A program made the position numbers and the translations under genes. Shown in pieces: positions 16,393 through 24,425 of a stretch of DNA of 41,765 nt. The DNA is taken from positions 1 to 41,765 of the forward strand of contig VEPI01000084.1 of NCBI GenBank assembly GCA_012026935.1, written 5' to 3'. The DNA is from Melioribacter sp. GTDB taxonomy: Bacteria > Bacteroidota > Ignavibacteria > Ignavibacteriales > Melioribacteraceae. Every line of letters begins with the position of its first letter. Position 1 is the first letter of the stretch. A model generated the notes under the pieces. It was given only the letters and a program-made list of their open reading frames with translations. It made no database searches and was not told where the DNA came from.

Positions 16393-17409
16393 ATGAAAAT
16401 TTATTCTAAACGTGAACTAAACAACTATTCACTTTCTCTTACTTATGATGACATCAGTTTAATCCCAACAGAAATTTCACGAGTTAAAACCAGATCGGAA
16501 GTAAATATAAGATCGAGTTTTCTAGGAAAAGAATTAGCTGTACCAGTAGTTTCAAGTCCGATGGATACTGTAACCGGAGTTGCGATGGCTAAAGAGCTTT
16601 CTAATTCCGGATGCCTTGGAATAGTAAATAGATTCGATTCCTCATTAAACGAATTATTTTCAAACGGAAATGTCGTGGAAGGTATTCAAGCAGTTTCTGT
16701 TAGTTTAACGGCAGAGGATCAACTCTTGGAAAAAATTGCTTCCAACAATTTGATAGTTTGTATTGATACTGCAAACGCGAACAATGCCCATGTTCTTAAT
16801 AAATGCGAAGAGATAAAAAAGAAATACAAAGTAAAAGTTATTGTCGGAAATATTGCTCATGGCGGAACGTTGAAACAACTTGTTGATGCAGGTGCAGATG
16901 CGGTTCGTATCGGGATTGGGGGAGGAAGTGTATGCACGACTTCAGTTCAAACGGGAATTGGGATCGGGCAGGTTTCTTCAGTGTTAGATACTTACTTTAC
17001 GCGCAAGGAACAAAAATTAAAAATAGAATTAATCGCTGACGGCGGAATAAAAAGTCCAGGAGATGTTGCAAAAGCACTTGCGTCCGGTGCGGATATTGTG
17101 ATGCTTGGTAGGATGCTTGCAGGGACAAAAGAAACTCCGGGTGAGGTAATTAAATACAGCGATCAACTTTGGAAAAAATACAGAGGCTCTGCATCGTTTG
17201 GCGTAAAGATGAAAGGCGAATTTATTGAAGGTGAAGAGACGATGGTCCCGTATAAAGGAGCAGTAAAAAGTGTAATCAACGCTATCTCGGACGGATTAAA
17301 AAGTGCAATGAGCTATTTGAATTGCGAATCATTAGAAGAATTAAAAAAAATAAATACTTTTGGAGTTCTAAGCACAAGTTCTTATTTGGAAAGATTGCCG
17401 CGTAAATAA
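16393..17409 (+). CDS. IMP dehydrogenase/GMP reductase family enzyme without CBS domains
   Basis: Start 16393 follows GGAG (16383-16386); an in-frame ATG at 16372 has no such signal. The 338-residue TIM barrel has [21 protein letters not shown], the catalytic-cysteine loop GGGSVCTT (C181), the phosphate-binding [16 protein letters not shown] and [13 protein letters not shown] dehydrogenases usually have about 490 residues with two CBS domains; these are missing, as in GMP reductases. The tail [10 protein letters not shown] and MVPYKGAV looks more like IMP dehydrogenase, while the residue after CTT is Ser instead of the usual Arg. It acts in purine nucleotide balance, but sequence alone does not decide guaB or guaC. 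Confidence 0.8.
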   Translation: MKIYSKRELNNYSLSLTYDDISLIPTEISRVKTRSEVNIRSSFLGKELAVPVVSSPMDTVTGVAMAKELSNSGCLGIVNRFDSSLNELFSNGNVVEGIQAVSVSLTAEDQLLEKIASNNLIVCIDTANANNAHVLNKCEEIKKKYKVKVIVGNIAHGGTLKQLVDAGADAVRIGIGGGSVCTTSVQTGIGIGQVSSVLDTYFTRKEQKLKIELIADGGIKSPGDVAKALASGADIVMLGRMLAGTKETPGEVIKYSDQLWKKYRGSASFGVKMKGEFIEGEETMVPYKGAVKSVINAISDGLKSAMSYLNCESLEELKKINTFGVLSTSSYLERLPRK

Positions 17410-17517
17410 TTTTAGAAAATTTTTTCCTCTAATTTTATTTGCTGAATTCAACAGGTTGACTATTGAAGAAAGTTTATGTAACCTCTTTATGATTCTAAAC
17501 ATTTTTAATAGGTACAG

Positions 17518-17958
17518 ATGAAAATAAATGGATCCAAAATACTTTTCTTATTTTTTTATATTTTTTTATTCTCAACTGTTAGTTTCTCACAAACTGTAGG
17601 CAAGATATATAGTAAAGAGGAAGCTAATACTTTATTTGGAAACGTGATTGATTCAGCTTCAGTGAGTCTTTGTGATTTGATCTCTGCAATTAATCAAAAT
17701 CAAAATTATGTTATGTTTCAAATAATCAACGGGGAATTGATAATTCTTGGTGACGGTAGAAAAGTATTATATCCCGTTGGGAAAAACGTTGACCCAAACG
17801 AAGTTTTTGCTCTTTATAGTAAATCTAAAGTTGTGGAATTACTTTGCCTGAGTAGTGGTAATACGGTAGCAGTTGAAAAAAGACAAAGTCATCTAACCGT
17901 AACGTTTGGACTTAATACTTTAGAAGAATCGTGGCTTTGTCCACCATTTTGTCCATAG
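17518..17958 (+). CDS. Unrecognised secreted protein with Cys-Pro C-terminus
   Basis: This 146-residue protein has a clear signal peptide (KILFLFFYIFLFSTVSFSQ). The mature part has a helix-like KIYSKEEANTLFG segment, a strand pair VMFQIINGELIILGDG and an unusual end, ESWLCPPFCP, with two cysteines three residues apart. I do not recognise the family. Seven bases separate its stop from the next gene, a membrane protein, so they probably form a two-gene unit. The terminal cysteines might form a disulfide or be modified, but nothing shows this. Confidence 0.65.
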   Translation: MKINGSKILFLFFYIFLFSTVSFSQTVGKIYSKEEANTLFGNVIDSASVSLCDLISAINQNQNYVMFQIINGELIILGDGRKVLYPVGKNVDPNEVFALYSKSKVVELLCLSSGNTVAVEKRQSHLTVTFGLNTLEESWLCPPFCP

Positions 17959-17965
17959 CTCATTT

Positions 17966-18535
17966 ATGAATATTCCTGTAACCATATCTATAATTTCAAC
18001 GGCTATATGGATTTTACCTCCAATTAAACAATATAAGTCAGATTATTTTTATTTTTTTTTAATACTAGCATTTTTAGATGTGATGCAACCCGTTGTATTT
18101 TTTTTTCTTCATATGGATCCCCGCCACGTTGCAATTATATTCTTACTTTTTCTAATATCTTCTCTACCGTCTAGTCATAAACAAAGATATTTTTTTATTA
18201 TTCTTGGAATTTTCACATCTGTATTTTTTTTAGGTTTTTCTTTTCAAAATAGTACATTAACGCTAATTCGCATGGCGATGCATGTTATTATTGTTATAAT
18301 ATTAATTAACTCTTTTGTAAAATATACTCTGAAGGTTAAGGCGGTTAATTTGTTCTTGATAATATTAATAACTTATGAATTGATTACTGTATTTAAGTTT
18401 ATAGCTGGAATTTTAAGCTTTGAAGAAGGGGCGTTTAGTTATGTAATTGCAACTTTTATTCAAATATTTTTCGGCATTGCCTTTTTGTTTATTTCTTTCA
18501 AAACAAAAGACTTTCCCATACATGTAAAAGACTAA
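17966..18535 (+). CDS. Unrecognised integral membrane protein
   Basis: This 189-residue protein is almost wholly hydrophobic, with about six or seven spans joined by short loops (KQYKSD, HMDPRH, PSSHKQR, KYTLKVK). It has no cleavable signal and no motif I recognise. It lacks the conserved cysteine expected of exosortases, and it has no kinase or transporter domain. Its close spacing to the secreted protein upstream suggests a shared function. The gene is more T-rich than its neighbours, as expected for such a hydrophobic protein. Confidence 0.65.
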   Translation: MNIPVTISIISTAIWILPPIKQYKSDYFYFFLILAFLDVMQPVVFFFLHMDPRHVAIIFLLFLISSLPSSHKQRYFFIILGIFTSVFFLGFSFQNSTLTLIRMAMHVIIVIILINSFVKYTLKVKAVNLFLIILITYELITVFKFIAGILSFEEGAFSYVIATFIQIFFGIAFLFISFKTKDFPIHVKD

Positions 18536-18578
18536 CCTTTATTAAAGTAAAACTCACCGCTATTTATCAGAACTGATT

Positions 18579-18600
18579 TATAAGTATAGCCTTACTTATA
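18579..18600. terminator. Possible bidirectional terminator between convergent genes
   Basis: TATAAGTA (18579-18586) and TACTTATA (18593-18600) form an AT-only 8-bp stem with a 6-base loop between the convergent membrane protein and copA stops. AATTAAATTTTT follows on the plus strand. The stem is weak, so the call is tentative. Confidence 0.35.
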
Positions 18601-18601
18601 A

Positions 18602-20833
18602 TTAAATTTTTGCTTTCTTTAATCTCAGTGAGTTACTTACAACAGAAACCGAACTCAACGACATAGCCAATGCACCGATCATCGGGTTTAACATTCCAAA
18701 GGCTGCAAGAGGAATTAAAACTGTATTGTATATAAACGCCCAAAATAAATTTTGTTTAATTATCCTTATTGTATTCTTTGAAAGATTAATTGCTTTGGCA
18801 ACTGTTAATAAATTTCCTTGCACTAAAGTTATTTGAGCTGTTTCAATAGCAACATCCGTCCCGGTACCAATCGCAATTCCAACATCTGCTTGAGCAAGAG
18901 CAGGCGAATCATTAATACCGTCACCCACCATAGCAACAATTTCACCTTTACTTTGATACTCCTTCACAATATTAGCTTTTTCATCGGGTAAAACTTCAGA
19001 TCTAAACTCTGTAATTCCGACTTTTTCTGCAATCAACTTTGCAGTTTTAGAATTATCACCGGTAAGCATAACTGTTTTGATTTTCATCTTACCTAATTCT
19101 ATTATTGCTTCCGCAGAGGTTACTTTTAATTTGTCTTCAATAGCAATCAATCCTTTCAATTCTCCATCTACACTTATAAATACAATTGTTTTTCCGCTCT
19201 CAATCAATTTATCATATTGTTCGTTCATAACATTTGTATTGATCGAGTACTCACTCATCAAATTTAAGTTTCCAATTATCACGGTATGACTATTAACGAT
19301 TCCTGTTAATCCAAATCCGGATAAATTTTTAAACGTTTCCGGTTGTGATAATGAAATATTTTTTGTCTTTGCTTTTTGTACAATAGCTTCGGCTAATGGA
19401 TGCTGTGATTTTGATTCGAGAGAAGCGCACAAGTAAACCAGTTCATCTTCTGAAATATTATTCACGATGATTTCAGAAACAACCGGTTTGCCTTCAGTAA
19501 TAGTTCCGGTCTTATCAAAAACAATTGTAGAAATATTTTGTGCAAGCTCAAGACTTTCGCCGTTTCTAATTAGTATTCCATTTGATGCACCCAAACCCGA
19601 ACCTACGATTATTGCAGTTGGAGTTGCTAATCCCAGCGCACATGGACAAGCGATAATAAGAACGGCAACAAAATTAACCAGTGCATGGCTGAAAGAATTA
19701 TGACCACCAACAATAAGCCAGACTAAAAATGTTATTAACGCAATTAGAATTACAACCGGAACAAATACTGAAGCAATTTTATCCACTAATTTTTGAATAG
19801 GAGGTTTAGAAGCTTGTGCCTGTTCTACTAATTTAATGATTTGAGCAAGTACAGTATTATCACCAGTCTCTGTTACCTTGAAATTAAATGAACCATTTTT
19901 GTTAATAGTTCCGCCAATTACTTTTGAATCAATTGTCTTTTCAACAGGAAGACTTTCACCTGTTATCATTGATTCATCTACGGATGAACTTCCCCAGATA
20001 ATAATTCCATCCGATGGAATTTTTTCACCTGGTTTAATGACTATAACATCTCCAGCTTTTAAATCGGAAATATTAACAACGGTTTCATTATTATTGACGA
20101 GAACCTTTGCAGTTTTGGGCTTCAGTTCCATCAATTTTTTTATAGCAGAATTGGTTTTTTGTTTTGCCCGGTGCTCAAGAATTTTACCCATTAAGATTAG
20201 AGTAATTATAACACCGGCAGTTTCAAAGTAAACATGAGGTAATTCGTTATGTATAGAAACTACTGATGGAAATAATGTCGCAATTGTACTGTATCCATAT
20301 GCAGCACCGGTACCAATTGCAACAAGTGAATTCATCTCGAAAGAAAAATGTTTTAAGTTTGTCCAAAAAATTTTATAGAATCTTTTCCCGCTAATAAAAA
20401 TTATTGGCGTTGTTAGTATTAATAAAATTTTATATGTCGTATCTACAGAAAAACTCCAGACATTTTGAAAAAAAGAATAATCAATCAACATGCTGATAAT
20501 AAAAAGTGGAAGTGTGAGAATTAAAGCAAGAAGAAAATCTTTTTTGATTTGATCATAATATTTATCTTTTTCAACCTCGATACTATTTTGGTCCAAAAGC
20601 TGTGAATCTTTTGGAGGGATAGAATTTAATTTTAATTTGTATCCGTAACCTTCAAGTTCTTTGGCTATAGAATCTAGGTTGATATTATCATGTTCTAAAT
20701 TAAACGTAGCACGTTCTGTTGCTAGATTAACGCTGACATTTTTAATACCTTCAAAGCCACCAATAATTTTTTCAACACGTGTTACGCAGCTTGCGCAGGT
20801 CATACCCTCGATAGGTAAATTTAATTCTTTCAT
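18602..20833 (-). CDS. copA: Copper-exporting P1B-type ATPase
   Basis: This 743-residue protein has one N-terminal heavy-metal domain (GMTCASC, C13 and C16). The transmembrane metal site CPC is at residues 396-398, the phosphorylated aspartate D440 is in DKTGT, and TGES, HP and GDGIND motifs are in the usual order, with eight predicted spans. CPC with a GMTCASC domain indicates Cu(I) export from the cytoplasm. Two adjacent ATGs exist at 20836 and 20833; AAGG in front is better spaced for 20833. The frame opens further upstream but that stretch overlaps the copZ-like gene. It is the last gene of the regulator-chaperone-pump set. Confidence 0.93.
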   Translation of the reverse strand: MKELNLPIEGMTCASCVTRVEKIIGGFEGIKNVSVNLATERATFNLEHDNINLDSIAKELEGYGYKLKLNSIPPKDSQLLDQNSIEVEKDKYYDQIKKDFLLALILTLPLFIISMLIDYSFFQNVWSFSVDTTYKILLILTTPIIFISGKRFYKIFWTNLKHFSFEMNSLVAIGTGAAYGYSTIATLFPSVVSIHNELPHVYFETAGVIITLILMGKILEHRAKQKTNSAIKKLMELKPKTAKVLVNNNETVVNISDLKAGDVIVIKPGEKIPSDGIIIWGSSSVDESMITGESLPVEKTIDSKVIGGTINKNGSFNFKVTETGDNTVLAQIIKLVEQAQASKPPIQKLVDKIASVFVPVVILIALITFLVWLIVGGHNSFSHALVNFVAVLIIACPCALGLATPTAIIVGSGLGASNGILIRNGESLELAQNISTIVFDKTGTITEGKPVVSEIIVNNISEDELVYLCASLESKSQHPLAEAIVQKAKTKNISLSQPETFKNLSGFGLTGIVNSHTVIIGNLNLMSEYSINTNVMNEQYDKLIESGKTIVFISVDGELKGLIAIEDKLKVTSAEAIIELGKMKIKTVMLTGDNSKTAKLIAEKVGITEFRSEVLPDEKANIVKEYQSKGEIVAMVGDGINDSPALAQADVGIAIGTGTDVAIETAQITLVQGNLLTVAKAINLSKNTIRIIKQNLFWAFIYNTVLIPLAAFGMLNPMIGALAMSLSSVSVVSNSLRLKKAKI

Positions 20834-20843
20834 CATGAACCTT

Positions 20844-21044
20844 TTATTTCTGAACCTTATACCCTGAATCAGATATAGCATTCTCAATTTCTGTTTGGCT
20901 AACTTTAGTCTCATCAAAATTTACTTTTGCAAAACCGATCCCAACTTCAAATGATGAAACATTTAATTTTGATAATTCTTTTTTAACAGCCATTACACAA
21001 TGATTACAAGTCATTCCTTCGATTTTGAACTCTTTGGTTATCAT
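20844..21044 (-). CDS. copZ: CopZ-like copper chaperone (HMA domain)
   Basis: This is a free-standing 66-residue heavy-metal-associated domain with GMTCNHC (C13, C16), the size of CopZ/Atx1 chaperones. An ATG five codons upstream (21059) is in frame, but the GGAG within that codon stretch lies nine bases before ATG 21044, which favours the shorter form. It probably binds Cu(I) in the cytoplasm and passes it to CopA, encoded about 10 bases downstream on the same strand. The alternating strand-helix pattern and ISDSGYKVQ end are typical. Confidence 0.88.
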   Translation of the reverse strand: MITKEFKIEGMTCNHCVMAVKKELSKLNVSSFEVGIGFAKVNFDETKVSQTEIENAISDSGYKVQK

Positions 21045-21086
21045 TTTGCTAAACTCCATTTTTTTGTTGTACGAAAAATAGATTAG

Positions 21087-21106
21087 TGTAACTAATGTAT
21101 GTTACA
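21087..21106. promoter_or_regulatory. Inverted repeat, candidate operator of copZ-copA
   Basis: TGTAAC (21087-21092) and GTTACA (21101-21106) form a perfect inverted repeat with an 8-base spacer. It is the clearest symmetrical element in the 120-base gap between the AraC-type regulator and the chaperone, 42 bases upstream of the chosen chaperone start. A similar but degraded TGTAAT lies beside the regulator's own start at about 21749. The bound factor is unknown; AraC proteins more often use direct repeats. Confidence 0.4.
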
Positions 21107-21164
21107 TAATTCAGGAAAAATGTTATAAAATTTTAATGATGTTTTTAAATAAAAACGAGCGTGT

Positions 21165-21746
21165 TTAACTAACTTTGTCTAACGGCTTACGCAAATTATG
21201 GGTTTTCAATTTGAATTGACTGGCGGTAAAACCTGTTACTTTCTTGAATTGATTTGAAAGATGCTGAACACTGCTATAACCTAAGTTATAAGCTATTTCG
21301 CTTAAAGTATATTCGCCATACTTAATAAGTTCTTTTGCACGTTCAATTTTTTGTAGAATAATATATTGTTCAATTGTAACGCTTTCTAAAGAAGAAAAAA
21401 GACTGCTCAGATAGTTATAGTCCAGTCCCAGTTCTTTTTCGATAAGTATAGAAATTTTTTTTGGTTCATTAATCAGATAGTTGCTATCATAAATAATTTT
21501 AATAATAAAATTTTTTATTTTCTCTATAGTTTTTGCTTTCTTGTCTTCAATAAGTTCAAATCCGTTCTCTTCCAAGATCAATTTTATTTTATTGATAGGT
21601 AAATCTTTGATTGGTGATTCGGTAATTACCTCACCCAGGGAAATTTTTTTAGTCTTAACGCCGATTTTTTCGAATTCTTCTTTTACAACCCGGATACAAC
21701 GGTTGCAAACCATATTTTTTATATATAAAGAATTTTGCGTTTGCAT
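21165..21746 (-). CDS. AraC-type regulator with heavy-metal-like N-terminus
   Basis: This 193-residue protein combines two parts. Residues about 7-65 begin YIKNMVCNRC (C14, C17) and resemble a shortened HMA fold, with the paired cysteines where Cu(I) chaperones bind metal. Residues about 90-185 form an AraC double helix-turn-helix, with LSEIAYNLGYSSVQHLSNQFKKVTGF as its second unit (split here by position only). Similar proteins are common beside copper genes in Bacteroidota. It probably senses copper directly and controls the copZ-copA genes 120 bases downstream on the same strand. The metal and the direction of control are inferred. Confidence 0.83.
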   Translation of the reverse strand: MQTQNSLYIKNMVCNRCIRVVKEEFEKIGVKTKKISLGEVITESPIKDLPINKIKLILEENGFELIEDKKAKTIEKIKNFIIKIIYDSNYLINEPKKISILIEKELGLDYNYLSSLFSSLESVTIEQYIILQKIERAKELIKYGEYTLSEIAYNLGYSSVQHLSNQFKKVTGFTASQFKLKTHNLRKPLDKVS

Positions 21747-21805
21747 TGTGTAATGATTTTAATAAGATAGTTATACAATTATTATTTTAGTTTCAAAAGA
21801 ATCAA

Positions 21806-22309
21806 TTAACTGCTCTTAGGTTTGTTTTTTTGATTTTTCACCTTTAATGTAAACATATCATTTTTCTCTTCATCAGAGTAATTTTCTAAAAGATTACTAC
21901 CTAAAGATTTAAGATTTTGATTCTGTTCGATTTTATCATTAGTTGTCTTCTTGTTTTGAATGGCATTCAATACTTCTATCCTACTATTTCGAATTAATTT
22001 CTTTTTATTGTCTTTTCTGATTTTATCGTTTTTAGTTTTTTTTATTTCAGGTTCTTTTTTGCTGAAGGAATTAATCTTTCTCTCTTCCTTTATTTGAGTA
22101 GTATTTTTAGGGGATAAGATGGAAACAGGTTTTAAGTTTTCGCTTTTGTTTAGATAGGAATTATTCAGCGAAGGTATGGGTTTCTTTGGAAGAATTTCAT
22201 CAACTCCTCCTTGTTTTTTCCTTAATGAGTAAAAGGAAAAAATTAATGTGAAAATAGTTAAAACAATTACAATAATTAATACAGTATATATTATTGGTAT
22301 GATTTCCAT
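21806..22309 (-). CDS. Membrane-anchored basic protein, paralogue A
   Basis: This 167-residue protein has one N-terminal span (IIPIIYTVLIIVIVLTIFTL), then a Lys-, Asn- and Gln-rich, probably disordered cytoplasmic tail ending in NYSDEEKNDMFTLKV. The start of the span, the SLRKK after it, a central RIEVLN and the YSD....DM.TL end are all shared with the next gene upstream, so the two look like diverged duplicates. I do not recognise the family. It is AT-rich, with lysines mostly encoded by AAA, like the rest of the window. Confidence 0.65.
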   Translation of the reverse strand: MEIIPIIYTVLIIVIVLTIFTLIFSFYSLRKKQGGVDEILPKKPIPSLNNSYLNKSENLKPVSILSPKNTTQIKEERKINSFSKKEPEIKKTKNDKIRKDNKKKLIRNSRIEVLNAIQNKKTTNDKIEQNQNLKSLGSNLLENYSDEEKNDMFTLKVKNQKNKPKSS

Positions 22310-22364
22310 ACAGGCAAGATATTAAAATATATTTCCCTTACCAATAGAATGGAAAAGTGTGACC

Positions 22365-22961
22365 TCAAATTGCTTTGCCCGCACGTGATGCCGATAACGT
22401 TACCATATCATATTCATTATTATCACTATAATAATTTAGTACATTCATTTCAGCTAAGTTGGGACCTTGTTTTGGTAGATCCTCTCTATAATTCCTTCTC
22501 TCACCAATAGTTCTAAAATTTTCGTTTTGATTCATTATTTCAAGTCTTCTGGTCTCGATAATTTGTGTGTTTTTGGTTCTCTGATTAGCAGAAGTCTTAT
22601 GGGCTTTTATGTCTTTATTTAGTTCACTTATTCTCGTAAAATATTCACGGGAGTATAATTTGTGTCTATCTGTTTTACTGTTTTCTAAATCCTGTACAAA
22701 ATGTTTTTTGGCTGAAAAATTATTGTTTATAGTTATTGGTAGTCCTGTTTGTATTTGTTTTGTTATTGGTCTCCTAACGTGATTATTTATTTGTAGCGTA
22801 TTACTAGCTAAGACTAAGCGGCGAATTGGTATGGGTTCAATAGAATGCGGTAATTTGCTTCTAGCTTTTGCTCTGTAAGATATATATGAAACAATTATCG
22901 CAAATAAAAGAAACGAGGAAAATATCAATAAACTGGTGTAAATTATTGGAACGAGAGTCAT
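22365..22961 (-). CDS. Membrane-anchored basic protein, paralogue B
   Basis: This 198-residue protein has a single N-terminal span (LVPIIYTSLLIFSSFLLFAI), a YRAKARSK basic flank, then a polar tail with RRLEIMN and a conserved end YYSDNNEYDMVTLSA. The architecture and these landmarks repeat in the gene 55 bases downstream on the same strand. The topology is probably N-out with the tail in the cytoplasm, by the positive-inside rule. The function is unknown. The conserved C-terminal motif could be a docking peptide for a partner, which is conjecture. Confidence 0.65.
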   Translation of the reverse strand: MTLVPIIYTSLLIFSSFLLFAIIVSYISYRAKARSKLPHSIEPIPIRRLVLASNTLQINNHVRRPITKQIQTGLPITINNNFSAKKHFVQDLENSKTDRHKLYSREYFTRISELNKDIKAHKTSANQRTKNTQIIETRRLEIMNQNENFRTIGERRNYREDLPKQGPNLAEMNVLNYYSDNNEYDMVTLSASRAGKAI

Positions 22962-23135
22962 TTCTTTTTTCCTTTTTTATTTATAAAGACAAATGCTATA
23001 CCAGCCAAAATATTGTGAGTTCTTGTTGTTTTTACACTTTTAGAAATTTTGTGGATTGGTTTTTGTATTAAAATGAAACAATAAATCACAATTGAGATTA
23101 AAATGTGCTTTAAAAAATTAAAGTCATTCCATTTA

Positions 23136-23167
23136 TTTGTTTTTACACGACTTTTTAATATTTTTTG
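23136..23167 (+). promoter_or_regulatory. Possible Bacteroidota-type promoter for the HU gene
   Basis: TTTG (23136-23139), a 19-base spacer, then TATTTTTTG (23159-23167) resembles the TTTG/TAnnTTTG promoter with one extra T in the -7 element. It lies about 45 bases before the HU start and the AGAGGTTAGAG ribosome-binding region. The match is tentative in such AT-rich DNA. Confidence 0.35.
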
Positions 23168-23209
23168 TCTTGCAATTACTGTAACTTAGCTAAAAATTAG
23201 AGGTTAGAG

Positions 23210-23512
23210 ATGACGAAAGCTGATATCGTCGAAAAAGTTGCTACGGGTACTGGATTAACCAAATTAGAAACTGAAGCAATAGTTGAAGGATTCTTAAATA
23301 CTGTTATCCAAGCACTTAGAGATGGAAAGGGTATTGAAATTAGGGGTTTTGGAAGCTACAAAGTAAAGAAGAAAAAAGCCCGTTATGCTCGTAACCCCCG
23401 GTCAGGTGAAAAAGTATATGTTGGTGAACATTATGTTCCAACATTCAAATTTTCAAAAGATTTTAAAGCGGCTGTTAATTTAGGAATGAAAGATAATTCT
23501 GTAAGTGAATAG
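23210..23512 (+). CDS. HU/IHF-family DNA-binding protein
   Basis: This 100-residue nucleoid protein has the family layout: helices from MTKADIVEKVATGTGL, the IRGFGSYKVKKKKARYARNPRSGE region leading into the beta arms, and the return strand VPTFKFSKDFKAAV. A Pro in the arm region (RNPRSGE) corresponds to the residue that intercalates into DNA. About ten extra residues follow the usual HU end. HU and IHF subunits bend DNA, and sequence alone does not say which this is. GAGGTTAGAG lies ahead of the ATG, and the zinc-ribbon/TPR gene follows 29 bases later. Confidence 0.92.
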   Translation: MTKADIVEKVATGTGLTKLETEAIVEGFLNTVIQALRDGKGIEIRGFGSYKVKKKKARYARNPRSGEKVYVGEHYVPTFKFSKDFKAAVNLGMKDNSVSE

Positions 23513-23541
23513 TTGATAATTGTAAAGAAAAAGGATTATAA

Positions 23542-24303
23542 ATGATTAAATGTAAAGTTTGCGGAGAAGAAATAGATTATGAAGCTAAGTTTTGTCCCCA
23601 ATGTGGTGCTGCAGTAAAATCAATAGATGATAAACAACGTTTGAAAAAAGAAGATAACAATTCGTTATCAAGTTCTACCAGTTCAAAAAAAAGTAATAAG
23701 AAAGAAAAAAATAAGAATGCAAGTCATCAACAAAATTTGGTAAGAACCTTTTCTTTTACAAAACTAATCTACTTAGTTTTATTCTTGGTTGTTGTTGGTG
23801 TGGTGATTATATATTCTTCCGGAATCTTTGATAGTTCAGTTCCAGTAGTTCCCACTCAATTTAATGACAAGAATAATCCTCATGCAGGTGTTGATCTTAA
23901 TAATCTTGAACAGATTAATACTTATGAAGAATTCTTAAAAAAGAATCCGCGAGATAAAGAGACTTTACTTAATCTTGCACACTTGTTAAATGATTCCGGA
24001 CTGAAAGCAAAGGCAATCGAGAGATATAACGATTATTTAAAACTCGATCCTCAAAATGCAGATGTTCTTGTAGATATGGGAGTTTGTTATTTCGAAACCG
24101 GAAAGAATGATGATGCAATAGCTGCGATGGAAAAAGCACTGAAGTACCAGCCGAGGCATCAAATTGCACATTTAAATTTGGGTATTGTAAATTCTGCAGC
24201 AGGAAACTCCTTAAAAGCTGTTGAGTGGTGGAAAAAAGCTGTAGAAATTAATCCGACAAATGAAATTGGTAAAAAAGCAGAAGAATTAATCAAAACACAT
24301 TAA
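23542..24303 (+). CDS. Zinc-ribbon, single-span TPR protein
   Basis: This 253-residue protein starts with a zinc ribbon (CKVCGEEIDYEAKFCPQCG, residues 4-22), followed by a charged Ser/Lys/Asn linker. One membrane span follows near 73-94 (LIYLVLFLVVVGVVIIYSSG), and about three TPR repeats occupy 130-250 (YEEFLKKNPRDKETLLNLAHLL and the two after it). The ribbon faces the cytoplasm and the TPRs probably face the periplasm, which suggests a scaffold linking both sides. No substrate is evident. AAAAGGA precedes the start, and the small mS38-like gene follows 17 bases later. Confidence 0.8.
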   Translation: MIKCKVCGEEIDYEAKFCPQCGAAVKSIDDKQRLKKEDNNSLSSSTSSKKSNKKEKNKNASHQQNLVRTFSFTKLIYLVLFLVVVGVVIIYSSGIFDSSVPVVPTQFNDKNNPHAGVDLNNLEQINTYEEFLKKNPRDKETLLNLAHLLNDSGLKAKAIERYNDYLKLDPQNADVLVDMGVCYFETGKNDDAIAAMEKALKYQPRHQIAHLNLGIVNSAAGNSLKAVEWWKKAVEINPTNEIGKKAEELIKTH

Positions 24304-24320
24304 TTAAAAGGAGAATGTAA

Positions 24321-24416
24321 ATGCCGTGTGGTAGAAAAAGAAAGCGCCATAAAATGGCTACCCATAAGCGTAAGAAACGCTTGAGAAAAAATCGTCACAA
24401 AAAGAAATTGAGATAA
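24321..24416 (+). CDS. AURKAIP1/COX24 (mS38-like) small ribosome-associated protein
   Basis: This 31-residue open frame, of which 20 residues are Lys, Arg or His, begins MPCGRKRKRHKMATHKRKK and ends HKKKLR. It follows a strong AAAAGGAGA ribosome binding site (24307-24314). This is the short AURKAIP1/COX24-domain protein annotated in many Bacteroidota and relatives, homologous to the mitochondrial small-subunit ribosomal protein mS38. It probably binds rRNA. Bacteroidota versions usually read MPSGKK at the start; here Cys replaces Ser. It is short enough to be missed by routine gene finding. Confidence 0.85.
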   Translation: MPCGRKRKRHKMATHKRKKRLRKNRHKKKLR

Positions 24417-24425
24417 AATAATGTT

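Noticed and set aside
17966-18535. Exosortase or similar protein-sorting enzyme
   Set aside because: The membrane protein lacks the conserved cysteine, and its neighbour has no PEP-CTERM-like tail.
18602-20917. 27-residue N-terminal extension of CopA
   Set aside because: It overlaps the chaperone gene, has no homology to ATPase N-termini, and AAGG plus GMTCASC placement support 20833.
21749-21778. Degenerate inverted repeat beside the AraC-type gene start
   Set aside because: Half-sites have mismatches and a long spacer; too weak to list as an operator.
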